A DNA stretch of 8,029 nt. Origin: Phycisphaerae bacterium. GTDB lineage: Bacteria > Planctomycetota > Phycisphaerae > Sedimentisphaerales > Anaerobacaceae. The DNA lies in assembly GCA_030667885.1 (NCBI GenBank), contig DAOUVA010000182.1, positions 1-8,029 of the forward strand. The letters are read 5' to 3'. The notes under the pieces are model-generated. The model did no database searches, was not told the DNA's origin, and was given only the letters and a program-made list of their open reading frames with translations. Made by a program: the position numbers and the translations under genes. How positions within the stretch are numbered: the stretch's first letter is position 1; every line of letters starts with the position of its first letter. Of the stretch, positions 1-6,149 are shown one piece after another.

Positions 1-650
1 GAGAAAAAGGCTACTTTTTTTCCATCCGGCGACCATGTACCACGTAAAGCGGGCATGTCCACTAATTCAAAAGGATCGCCACTATCCAATGGAATCACAA
101 GACCTCCATGGAGCAGGAACTTACCGTTTGGCGAGAGATTAAGTCCCACAGTGTATGCAATCACATCTTTTTTGCCTGCGAGTGTTCTGTTTAAGGTGAA
201 TTTCACACCAGTATCCGGATCAATAACGAATCCCTTTTCCGCTGCATCGTCCATTGCCCTTTTTATTTCTTCATTCTCTTTTGCCTGTTTAACTCGCTCA
301 ACCATTAGCTTAGTGACCGGGATAATGGCGCTTGACGGATATTGTTCGATGAGCTTTGCAAATGTAGTTTGTGCGGCATCAAACTGTCCTGCCCTGAAAT
401 GAGATTGCCCGATCCAGTATTGTGCATTCTGGGCGATTTTGCTATTAGACGATAGGTTTATTACTTTATTGTATTCGGTAATCGCGGCTTCATAGTCCAT
501 GCTTTTGAGCAGCTCATTTGCTTTTTCAAAATGCTGCTGAGCCTTTGTTTTTACCTCTGATGCATCAATGGCCAAACCTGAAGCGGGAATAATAAAGAGG
601 ATTATGAGCATCAGACGTATTCTTATTGGAAGAAAAGCTATTGTCTTCAT
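1..650 (-). CDS. Exported TPR protein with PD40/TolB-like propeller repeats (C-terminus off the left edge)
   Basis: I translated this frame by hand; it stays open for 216 codons to the window edge. Residues 1-28 form a Sec-type signal peptide: basic MKTIAFLPIRIRL, then a hydrophobic LMLIILFIIP core, with probable cleavage after SGLA. Residues about 32-125 are helical TPR-like repeats of the BamD/YbgF style, with signatures such as DYEAAITEYNKVI and GQFDAAQTTFAKLIEQYP. From about 140 the protein becomes beta-rich and carries two WD40-like PD40 strands, NLSPNGKFLLHGG and TWSPDGKKVAFF, as in TolB propellers; more blades presumably lie beyond the window. It sits 14 bases downstream of the anti-sigma gene, with an AGGA ribosome site at 660-663 (9-base spacing), so it is probably the third gene of the sigma operon. 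The likely location is the periplasm or cell surface. The role is unknown: a sensor or scaffold feeding the anti-sigma factor, or the output of the regulon, are both inferences. Confidence 0.85.
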   Translation of the reverse strand, partial: MKTIAFLPIRIRLMLIILFIIPASGLAIDASEVKTKAQQHFEKANELLKSMDYEAAITEYNKVINLSSNSKIAQNAQYWIGQSHFRAGQFDAAQTTFAKLIEQYPSSAIIPVTKLMVERVKQAKENEEIKRAMDDAAEKGFVIDPDTGVKFTLNRTLAGKKDVIAYTVGLNLSPNGKFLLHGGLVIPLDSGDPFELVDMPALRGTWSPDGKKVAFF

Positions 651-664
651 TTTTTAATTTCCTT

Positions 665-1570
665 TTATTTTGAGGCGCTGATTGACTGCGCCATATCCAT
701 TAATTGAGGCAATTCAAGATTGCCAATTAGCACATAAGAAAGAGCATCATCTCTCCATGCGAGAATAGTCCCTCCGGTTTGACCCTTGTTGCGATATAAG
801 GCATACTCCCTGAAATCCTGCGCCGCAAGCCCGCACTGACCGTCTAAAGACTGTTCGAACAAAGAAAGCGTATTGATGCCATCAATATAAAGAAGCTGCA
901 AAGCATCCCGACCTTCAATTATCCTGATCTTATCAAGCATGTAGCCCGGGTGAAGCCAGGGAGGTGACACCAGATCGAAGTCAGCTTTTTTGCGAGCCTC
1001 AGAAAGTTTGAGTGTATGCCCATTTGAAATTGCCGGAGATTCCGGCGGAATGATATTACGCTGAGATGAAGACCCTCTGACAATTATACCCGGGCGCATA
1101 AATTCAGGCCGTTCATCAAAAAATTCGTAATACAGGACGTCATGTCGGCTAACATGCATCTGCGCAGCCTGTGGCGGGGACGGATTCAATGAGGCTGCGC
1201 GAGCGACAACGTCTTGGTGTTCTTTCATATAAAAACTAATGGTGGTCGAATCGTCAGGTACCACCGGAGCAGGTTTCTGAAACAAATGGTTGATAGACAA
1301 CGTTAAAGCTACAATTGCAGCTACTTCAGCAAGTTGGAACACAATTTTTCTGACAAGCGGATTTGCCACAATTGTTTCCCGAAAAGATTCTTGGGATTTC
1401 ATCCTCGCCTTCAATTTTTTGTACATTAAAGGTGCCGGTTCTAATTCACCTTGCTTTGCTAAAACAGTAAGCAGGTCTTGTTCGAGTTTGTCGCGATGTT
1501 GAGGATCAGGAGTATCATCAAGCTTTATATTTCTAACGAAATCTTGAAATTGTTTTTCGTTATCGTTCAT
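665..1570 (-). CDS. Putative single-pass membrane anti-sigma factor with RseB/MucB-like outer domain
   Basis: This 301-residue protein has three parts. Residues 1-70 form a charged, helical cytoplasmic segment (FVRNIKLDDTPDPQHRDKLE) that would bind the sigma factor. One transmembrane helix lies at about 76-96 (IVFQLAEVAAIVALTLSINH). The rest is an exported domain. Its end resembles RseB/MucB or DUF4367 domains: PPWLHPGYMLDKIRI and NTLSLFEQ at about 203-240, then ILAWRDDALSYVLIGNL and a final helix LPQLMDMAQSI. The zinc-binding HxxxCxxC motif of ZAS anti-sigma factors is absent, so sigma binding must use another fold. The start at 1570 is preferred over the ATG at 1576 because the AGAGG site at 1580-1584 is 9 bases from the former and only 3 from the latter. 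It overlaps the end of the sigma gene by 11 bases, implying translational coupling. The anti-sigma role rests on this position and topology; sequence similarity alone would be weak. Confidence 0.75.
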   Translation of the reverse strand: MNDNEKQFQDFVRNIKLDDTPDPQHRDKLEQDLLTVLAKQGELEPAPLMYKKLKARMKSQESFRETIVANPLVRKIVFQLAEVAAIVALTLSINHLFQKPAPVVPDDSTTISFYMKEHQDVVARAASLNPSPPQAAQMHVSRHDVLYYEFFDERPEFMRPGIIVRGSSSQRNIIPPESPAISNGHTLKLSEARKKADFDLVSPPWLHPGYMLDKIRIIEGRDALQLLYIDGINTLSLFEQSLDGQCGLAAQDFREYALYRNKGQTGGTILAWRDDALSYVLIGNLELPQLMDMAQSISASK

Positions 1571-2141
1571 TTTCATTTACCTCTGATTTCTCCATGAACT
1601 CTGTGGCTAAAACCTTTCGCAGTTTGGCAAGTGACCGCGTTAATTGGCTGCGGATGGTTCCTGGACTGGAACCAAGCACCTCGGCTATTTCGGTTAATTT
1701 CAGATTTTCAAAAAAACGCAGTGTGATGATAGTTTGGTACCGCGGCTTCAAGGTAAATACTGCTTCTCTTAAAACAGTCAGTTTTTCAGCCAGCTCTTCA
1801 CAGTAGGCAACTCGACTATTAGTTTGCTCGCGAGCGACTTTCAACAGACGATTTCGGCGATTGGTTTTTCTCAAATGGTTATTAACGGCATTGGTTGCGA
1901 TTCTATAGAGCCAGCAGCGAAACTGCTGTTCATTACCCTTGAAGCCTTGAATATTCTCGACAACTTTTAGAAATACTTCGGAAGTAACGTCTTCGGCCTT
2001 TGCTCTTTCAAAGAGCCGATGCGCACAGTAGCGAAATATCACATCATAATGGCTGCGATATAACTGCACAAAAGCTGTGCTGTCATCACGGGCCCGGGCT
2101 ATTAACTGACTGTCGTCATCAACTTTGCTGCCAGTATCCAC
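1560..2141 (-). CDS. ECF-family RNA polymerase sigma factor (sigma-70, group 4)
   Basis: The 193-residue protein has the usual ECF size and two-domain plan. Region 2 covers about residues 23-92, with FVQLYRSHYDVIFRYCAHRL, the acidic stretch AEDVTSEVFLKVVENI and the -10 recognition helix RCWLYRIATNAVNNHLRK. Region 4 covers about 124-176, with LKPRYQTIITLRFFENLKLT and the helix-turn-helix TEIAEVLGSSPGTIRSQLTR. There is no region 1 or 3. The open frame continues upstream to an ATG at 2186, but that ATG has no ribosome site and lies inside a TATAAT box. The GTG at 2141 has GGAGAG at 2150-2155, exactly 8 bases away, the same spacing used by two other genes here, so I place the start at GTG. The protein would direct polymerase to a small regulon, probably including its own operon, and be held inactive by the overlapping downstream membrane protein. 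Confidence 0.92.
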   Translation of the reverse strand: MDTGSKVDDDSQLIARARDDSTAFVQLYRSHYDVIFRYCAHRLFERAKAEDVTSEVFLKVVENIQGFKGNEQQFRCWLYRIATNAVNNHLRKTNRRNRLLKVAREQTNSRVAYCEELAEKLTVLREAVFTLKPRYQTIITLRFFENLKLTEIAEVLGSSPGTIRSQLTRSLAKLRKVLATEFMEKSEVNENER

Positions 2142-2149
2142 GCTAATTA

Positions 2150-2155
2150 CTCTCC
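2150..2155 (-). promoter_or_regulatory. Shine-Dalgarno that fixes the sigma-factor start at GTG
   Basis: The minus strand reads GGAGAG here, 8 bases before the GTG at 2139-2141. The longer frame's ATG at 2184-2186 lies upstream of this site and has no purine-rich sequence in front of it. The site therefore decides the start codon and shortens the protein by 15 residues. Confidence 0.7.
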
Positions 2156-2184
2156 GGAGTTTACAGGTACCAACTATCATCACC

Positions 2185-2190
2185 ATTATA
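2185..2190 (-). promoter_or_regulatory. Probable -10 box for the sigma/anti-sigma operon
   Basis: The minus strand contains a perfect TATAAT. Transcription from it would begin near 2176-2178, leaving a leader of about 36 bases with the ribosome site at 2150-2155. I see no good -35 at 16-18 bases (the nearest TTGCCG is 21 bases away), so it may be weak, activator-dependent, or a chance match in AT-rich DNA. An ECF-type promoter for autoregulation cannot be excluded, since this sigma factor's recognition sequence is unknown. Confidence 0.4.
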
Positions 2191-2274
2191 AATGCGCAAC
2201 GGATAAAAACGCGGCAAAAAATATTAGAAATTAATCGAAGATTACAAGGATCCGGTTAAAAACCAAATCTATGA

Positions 2275-2303
2275 TTGAAAAACCGCTCCTTATATGCTAT
2301 ACG
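2275..2303 (+). promoter_or_regulatory. Sigma-70-type promoter for the HAD gene, predicted leaderless
   Basis: TTGAAA at 2275-2280 matches the -35 consensus at five of six bases. A 17-base spacer leads to TATACG at 2298-2303, four of six for the -10. The transcript would start at about 2309-2312, on or just before the ATG at 2312. No Shine-Dalgarno precedes that ATG, which fits a leaderless mRNA. Confidence 0.45.
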
Positions 2304-2311
2304 CTAACGCT

Positions 2312-2995
2312 ATGAGTAAATTATATGGCTTAATATTCGATGTTGACGGTGTCATTGCCGATACCGAAGCTGCCAACGCATGGGCTTCTATCAAGGTTTT
2401 TGCCGACTTTCTCGGTCTCGAAGGCGTTGTGCGAAAGGATTTCGAGGCGGGCCTTGGCCGGGGAGCCGAGGAGTACGTCAAAGCCGGCGCAAGGACTCAC
2501 GGCCTGGAACTGACAGAGGAACAAATCGAAAAAATAACACAACTGCGTCAGGAATATTTCCTAAAGGTTCTTAAAGAGGAATCGATGCCGCCCTTTCCCG
2601 GTGTGCTGGATTTAATAGAAAAGGCGATGCAGAGAGAAGATTTCCGCCTGGCCATTGCGACGTCAGGTACACATGAGAAATCCCGTGCCGTTTTGGAAGC
2701 CGCGAATATTCCATATAAAAAGATGGTTTATATACACGGCGACCGTGTTAAATATAAAAAGCCCAACCCGGAGCTGTTCCTTCTCGCCGCCGAAGGTATA
2801 GGTATTGAACCGGCCAATTGCGTTGTAATAGAGGACGCTCCCAATGGCGTTCAGGCAGCGAAGACGGCTGGGGCAAAATGTATAGCCGTTACAAATTCCA
2901 CAACCGCCGAGAATCTTCAACAGGCCGATTTGATCTGCGAGAGCCTTGTCGAGGTCACGCTCGATACAATATGTTCGCTCATAACAGGCGGCTGA
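2312..2995 (+). CDS. HAD superfamily hydrolase, beta-phosphoglucomutase-like (subfamily IA)
   Basis: The 227-residue protein has all four HAD motifs. Motif I is FDVDGVIADTE, with Asp10 as the nucleophile and Asp12 as the acid/base. Motif II is AIATSG, with Thr117. Motif III is Lys150 in KYKKPNPE. Motif IV is VIEDAPNGVQAAKTAG, with Glu174/Asp175 for magnesium. A helical cap (about 18-95) sits between motifs I and II, as in class IA enzymes such as beta-phosphoglucomutase, phosphoglycolate phosphatase and 2-deoxyglucose-6-phosphatase. Length and layout are normal. The likely role is a cytoplasmic phosphatase or mutase on a small sugar phosphate; the substrate cannot be read from sequence. The frame also has an ATG at 2294, but it lies inside the promoter spacer; the ATG at 2312 gives MSKLYGLIFDVDG, a typical HAD start. 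It stands alone on the plus strand, divergent from the sigma operon and converging on the GHL15 gene. Confidence 0.9.
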   Translation: MSKLYGLIFDVDGVIADTEAANAWASIKVFADFLGLEGVVRKDFEAGLGRGAEEYVKAGARTHGLELTEEQIEKITQLRQEYFLKVLKEESMPPFPGVLDLIEKAMQREDFRLAIATSGTHEKSRAVLEAANIPYKKMVYIHGDRVKYKKPNPELFLLAAEGIGIEPANCVVIEDAPNGVQAAKTAGAKCIAVTNSTTAENLQQADLICESLVEVTLDTICSLITGG

Positions 2996-3009
2996 ATCTA
3001 AAGCCGCCT
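2986..3009. terminator. GC-rich inverted repeat between convergent genes (possible bidirectional terminator)
   Basis: AGGCGGCT (2986-2993) and AGCCGCCT (3002-3009) form a perfect 8-bp stem with an 8-base loop. It begins in the last codons of the HAD gene, and the stop codon lies at the stem-loop junction. Neither strand has a clear T-run straight after it, so intrinsic termination would be weak. A second small AT-rich repeat (AAAGAC/GTCTTT, 3024-3037) lies at the end of the opposite gene and is followed on the minus strand by a short T-tract. Confidence 0.4.
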
Positions 3010-3035
3010 CGGACACTGTTGAAAAAGACCTGTCT

Positions 3036-4235
3036 TTATTTTACTGCGTGCAAATATATGTCACCATCGGAACTTTTCAGCGTGTGGATTTTACCGGATT
3101 TGCCTGTTGAACGGCTGATGCGAACATTATCAAAGACTACCTCAACTGCACGATTTCCCATAGGATTGTAAACAACAGTCCCTTTTTCAAAATCGCGAAT
3201 TACCGCGCCGTCGTTCCTTTTGCTTGAAGGCGCAACAGGCTTGCCGAGACTCTTGTCCCAGAATTCGTACCAGTCATGCAGATGGTCGGGGCTCGGCAGT
3301 GGGTTCGGATCGGAAAACAGACAGTAACCGTTTGAGTGCGTCAGGGCCAATGTAGTCACCGCTCGCATAAGCGGCAGGTCCTGACGCGAATTATGGTACC
3401 AGACTTCAACGCAGTTTACACGCGGTGGACGCAGGTTTTGTTCGGCCCATGTGAGCGTATCGGCAATCATCCGCCAATCCTCGGGCGTCTTACTCCGAAA
3501 GCATTCCATGAACAGGCCATTTATATATGATGCTGTTCTCGGTGCCTTTCGGTGGTTCGTATTGACAATAATGAGTGGTTCATCTCCGATGGCCGCTCTT
3601 ATCTCGGTGACCAATGCCAGGCGGTCATCATCATCATTCCACCAATCAAGCAAAATGCCGTCGGCAACACCCGAGGCCATAGCCGCCTTTGCCCGCTTCG
3701 CAACGTGTCGGCGAAACTCCGGATTTTTGTAGTCCAGAAGCAAAAATCCACCTTCTTCCCAACCTTTAACGATTCTTCCATTCTCATCTCGCATCCACCA
3801 TTTGTGCCCTTCAGGAAGCCATCCTGGATGCGCATCGCGATATCGAATCTCAGCAATCAAAATGATGTTGGGATTGAGCTTCAGCAATTGCTCCCGGACT
3901 CTTCTGACTCTCTGAATGCTCGGCGATTCGAACCTTTCAGCCAGGCCCCTGTGTTCGGCGTCCCACCGCAGCCCCCCACCTAAGCCTATGCAGCTCCACA
4001 TCAGATCATGCCGGGCAATTCCTTCGAGAAGATTCGACTCAGGGACATTCTCGACACGGCTCCACGCCTGGAAAATCGAGGGGAAATCCCTTGCCGTTAT
4101 TCTCTCAACCACAGACCTCTTATAAGCGGTTGACGCCTGCCCAACATCGGTTCCGCTAAATACGACACCCGATATCATTAACAACAGCACGAGCCCCAGT
4201 GCTTTTTGTCCGTTGTAATTTGCTGTGGTTCTCAT
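3036..4235 (-). CDS. Secreted putative glycoside hydrolase of the GHL15 type (TIM barrel)
   Basis: The 399-residue protein has a signal peptide: basic MRTTANYNGQK, hydrophobic ALGLVLLLMISGVVF, with cleavage probably near VGQA. The body reads as a TIM barrel: LNPNIILIAEIRYRD (about 120-134), WWMRDENGRIV, then GFLLLDYKNPEFRRHVAKRA. The strand GVADGILLDWW puts Asp197 at a likely active-site position, and INGLFMECF does the same for Glu244. The pattern of a 'DGI-LD' strand followed by a 'G-F-E' strand is typical of hypothetical glycosyl hydrolase families such as GHL15 (Pfam PF14885). The last 50 or so residues (EKGTVVYNPMGNRAVEVVF onward) look like a small beta domain. Substrate and activity are unknown for the family. 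The ATG at 4235 is chosen because GGGAG at 4244-4248 lies 8 bases upstream; the longer frame begins at a TTG with poor context. It is the last gene of the nitrilase-DUF434-GHL15 cluster, 55 bases after the DUF434 gene. Confidence 0.78.
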   Translation of the reverse strand: MRTTANYNGQKALGLVLLLMISGVVFSGTDVGQASTAYKRSVVERITARDFPSIFQAWSRVENVPESNLLEGIARHDLMWSCIGLGGGLRWDAEHRGLAERFESPSIQRVRRVREQLLKLNPNIILIAEIRYRDAHPGWLPEGHKWWMRDENGRIVKGWEEGGFLLLDYKNPEFRRHVAKRAKAAMASGVADGILLDWWNDDDDRLALVTEIRAAIGDEPLIIVNTNHRKAPRTASYINGLFMECFRSKTPEDWRMIADTLTWAEQNLRPPRVNCVEVWYHNSRQDLPLMRAVTTLALTHSNGYCLFSDPNPLPSPDHLHDWYEFWDKSLGKPVAPSSKRNDGAVIRDFEKGTVVYNPMGNRAVEVVFDNVRISRSTGKSGKIHTLKSSDGDIYLHAVK

Positions 4236-4243
4236 CTGTTTGT

Positions 4244-4248
4244 CTCCC
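4244..4248 (-). promoter_or_regulatory. Shine-Dalgarno fixing the GHL15 gene start
   Basis: GGGAG on the minus strand stands 8 bases before the ATG at 4233-4235. Starting there puts the signal peptide's basic residues directly at the N-terminus. The TTG at 4286 and the ATG at 4250 in the same frame lack well-spaced sites and would add a long polar stretch before the signal peptide. Confidence 0.7.
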
Positions 4249-4290
4249 ATACACTTCTTATCAACCGGCAATGTTTGACCGCTCAAGCTC

Positions 4291-5007
4291 TTAGCTCAGG
4301 CTTACTACCCACGCATTCGGCACTCTTGTCTTGACGATTTCGGCCCCAAGGTTCGTCCATCTTCGGCAGGTATCGAGTATAACGCTGTCACTGCTTGCTA
4401 CAATAGCATCGGTCTTTTTCAGCTCGGCATCGGGACTCAATAAAAGCTCAATCTCCCAGTCCCATGTATTTTTTCGGGCAAGCTCACCGATGAGCGTTTT
4501 CAATCGACCGCTGTTGGATACGGGGCTGTCCAGAAGCCAAAGAGTTTTGCCGGTTCCGGCTTCTCGCAGGAATTGACCTATTAGCTCCACAGCCGGTATC
4601 GTTTCTGTAACTTTGCGGTATGTTCCGTGTACGCTTGCCAAATCTCGAAAACAACCGTCACGCCCCTCAAAAATCACACCGCCACTCATCGCCGCTTCGA
4701 TAGTAATCAATACGTTGTAACCATCGATGGCAATGGGTTTGTCCGTGAGATTTTCCAGTGTTACACGACGCCGGTTTCGGGAGGCAAGCTGCTCATCTGA
4801 GCAGGCGCTGCGCATAACAGCCAGTCTTTGTCTTTGGGTAAGTGAGAACCTGTCACCGACTAATTTAAGCGCACTTTTTTCCGCATAGCCCTTCGTAAGT
4901 AGAAGCGAAAAATCAGCAATCGCTTTGAGCAGACTGGGAATCGCATCTTCGGCAAATAACTTTTTGTCCGCCGGATGCGGCCCTCTGTGAGTGCGCTTGT
5001 CAGGCAT
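4291..5007 (-). CDS. DUF434/DUF5616 protein, possible NYN/PIN-like nuclease
   Basis: The 238-residue protein begins with the DUF434 signature DKRTHRGPHPADKKLF (3-18), followed by LLTKGYAEKSALKLVGDRFS and RQRLAVMRSACSD. The second half matches what I know as DUF5616: AIDGYNVLITIEAAMSGG (93-110), RDLASVHGTYRKV, LWLLDSPVSNSGRL (157-169) and AIVASSDSVILD (201-212). The family has no established function. The IDGYN motif, with Asp95 and Asn98 after a hydrophobic strand, plus later conserved-looking acids (Asp160, Asp200, Asp207), resembles the metal site of NYN/PIN ribonuclease folds; that comparison is my inference. No signal peptide is visible, so it is probably cytoplasmic, unlike both neighbours. 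The ATG at 5007 has GAGGA 8 bases upstream (5016-5020); the longer frame's TTG at 5013 is too close to that site. It follows the nitrilase gene by 20 bases, so the two are likely co-transcribed. Confidence 0.82.
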   Translation of the reverse strand: MPDKRTHRGPHPADKKLFAEDAIPSLLKAIADFSLLLTKGYAEKSALKLVGDRFSLTQRQRLAVMRSACSDEQLASRNRRRVTLENLTDKPIAIDGYNVLITIEAAMSGGVIFEGRDGCFRDLASVHGTYRKVTETIPAVELIGQFLREAGTGKTLWLLDSPVSNSGRLKTLIGELARKNTWDWEIELLLSPDAELKKTDAIVASSDSVILDTCRRWTNLGAEIVKTRVPNAWVVSLS

Positions 5008-5015
5008 TAACAAAG

Positions 5016-5020
5016 TCCTC
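5016..5020 (-). promoter_or_regulatory. Shine-Dalgarno fixing the DUF434 gene start
   Basis: GAGGA on the minus strand lies 8 bases before the ATG at 5005-5007, and only 2 bases before the alternative TTG at 5013. It sits in the 20-base gap after the nitrilase stop codon. Confidence 0.65.
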
Positions 5021-5027
5021 GATTTTG

Positions 5028-6032
5028 TTATATTCTCTTGCCTTTTTTGCGGGCCTCATTTATCTGCTTTCTGCTGCGATGCTGATACTCACGAAGTGTC
5101 TCAATCTCGTATTTCTTCAGCAGCTTCCGCACGCTAACACCCGGCTTGATCGCCTTGAATAGCCACCATGGCGCCAAGTCCTCGTCGCTTAGCTTCCGCT
5201 CGACTTTTATCTCGCCTTTGTGCTCGGCAAGCATTTTCTCGACCTTTTTGCTGTTGAAGTCGTAGTGGGCAAACGCCCTGTCCAAATCCAGCGTCGCGAT
5301 GAACTGTTTCGGGTGTGGCTTTTCAATATTCTCAAAAGTTTTTCCCGTAATGTCGATTATATTACCGGCCCACACCGGAACAATATAGTAATGATAAAGT
5401 ATTGCGTAAGCGTTCAGTGGTGAACCTCCGCCGTATGCGCTTGGCCAGAAAACTATATCCACATCCAAAGCATCACACTGGCGCCACAACTCTGCATAGT
5501 TCAGGTCAAAGCAAGTAAGAATACTTATCCTGCCGAAATCAGTATCGAAAGCCTTCACACCCTCCCTGCTCACATGCAGCCCTTCGCCCCAGAACACAAA
5601 AACCTTCCGATAGTAGCCGGCCACTTTGCCCTTTCGGTCGATAAGAACGGCCGTATTGTATTGCTCATCCCCTGCCTGCTCTCGTATCGGGCAGATAACG
5701 TACATATTGTACTTCCTGGCAAGTTTTGCCACGGCTTTGGTGGTTGGCCCGGGAACAGGCTCAGCCTCGGTACCGGCGAATTCTTCAGGCAGACAGGCAA
5801 TATCCACCCCGTTCTTTCCGGCCGTATGCAGATGCTCTATCGCCAGCTTCAGTTTAACATCGTGATCGCCATCGAAACCAATACAAATAGCCGCCACCTT
5901 GACCTGCCTGCCGGGCAGCTTCTCCTGATCCAGTTGCGGGATAGCCTCTTTTGCCCAAACACAGTTTGCCAAACTCGAAATAATCAAACAGGCAAGAAAC
6001 GCAGTGAATGTTTTCATTGTTTTTCTCTTCAT
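5028..6032 (-). CDS. Secreted carbon-nitrogen hydrolase (nitrilase superfamily amidase)
   Basis: The 334-residue protein shows the nitrilase catalytic triad: Glu83 in LPEEFAG, Lys143 in GYYRKVFVFWGEG and Cys174 in ILTCFDLNYAELWRQ. This triad hydrolyses amides or nitriles through a cysteine thioester. Supporting motifs are VKVAAICIG at the first core strand, the helix VAKLARKYNMYVICPI, NTAVLIDRKGKVAGYY, and DIVFWPSAYGGG after the nucleophile. An N-terminal signal peptide (MKRKTMKTF, then AFLACLIISSLA, cleavage likely after CVWA) sends it out of the cytoplasm, which is unusual for this mostly cytosolic family. Residues about 255-334 form a charged, lysine-rich C-terminal extension. The ATG at 6032 has GAGGG 9 bases upstream (6042-6046); the in-frame ATG at 6017 is a plausible alternative. 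It is the first gene of the minus-strand cluster with DUF434 and GHL15. The substrate is unknown; amide groups of polysaccharides or peptides are a guess from the neighbours. Confidence 0.88.
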   Translation of the reverse strand: MKRKTMKTFTAFLACLIISSLANCVWAKEAIPQLDQEKLPGRQVKVAAICIGFDGDHDVKLKLAIEHLHTAGKNGVDIACLPEEFAGTEAEPVPGPTTKAVAKLARKYNMYVICPIREQAGDEQYNTAVLIDRKGKVAGYYRKVFVFWGEGLHVSREGVKAFDTDFGRISILTCFDLNYAELWRQCDALDVDIVFWPSAYGGGSPLNAYAILYHYYIVPVWAGNIIDITGKTFENIEKPHPKQFIATLDLDRAFAHYDFNSKKVEKMLAEHKGEIKVERKLSDEDLAPWWLFKAIKPGVSVRKLLKKYEIETLREYQHRSRKQINEARKKGKRI

Positions 6033-6106
6033 GCTCCAGAGCCCTCACTTTTTAAGTTCAAAATGTGTTATTCATTTGTGATTTTATTGGTGCTTATTAA
6101 AAGCCC

Positions 6107-6134
6107 AGTGTACACGTATCAGTCGCTATGTCAA
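6107..6134 (-). promoter_or_regulatory. Probable promoter of the nitrilase-DUF434-GHL15 cluster
   Basis: On the minus strand, a perfect TTGACA (6134-6129) is followed after 16 bases by TACACT (6112-6107), four of six for the -10. Transcription would start near 6100, giving a leader of about 68 bases before the nitrilase ATG. The -35 is one arm of the palindrome at 6127-6149. Confidence 0.45.
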
Positions 6135-6149
6135 AAACAAATTGACATA
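6127..6149. repeat. Perfect palindrome made of two divergent -35 boxes (candidate operator)
   Basis: TATGTCAA (6127-6134) and TTGACATA (6142-6149) are exact inverted copies separated by 7 bases (aaacaaa). Each arm contains a TTGACA pointing outward, one for each divergent gene. A dimeric regulator bound here would cover both -35 elements at once. The 23-bp length and two-fold symmetry suit a helix-turn-helix operator, but they also arise simply from two back-to-back promoters. Confidence 0.55.

Noticed and set aside
55..402. A 115-codon plus-strand open frame at the left edge
   Set aside because: The opposite strand encodes a coherent signal peptide, TPR and PD40 protein that stays open to the edge; the plus-strand frame has no family features.
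3552..3983. A 143-codon plus-strand open frame opposite the GHL15 gene
   Set aside because: Low-complexity, motif-free translation antisense to a well-supported coding sequence.
4236..4286. A longer GHL15 start at the TTG at 4286
   Set aside because: It lacks a spaced ribosome site and would put 17 polar residues before a clean signal peptide, while the ATG at 4235 has GGGAG at 8 bases.
5028..6032. Nitrilase as a lipoprotein, from LANC near residue 24
   Set aside because: Asn immediately before the Cys does not fit the usual lipobox (Gly, Ala or Ser there); a signal-peptidase-I site at CVWA fits better.
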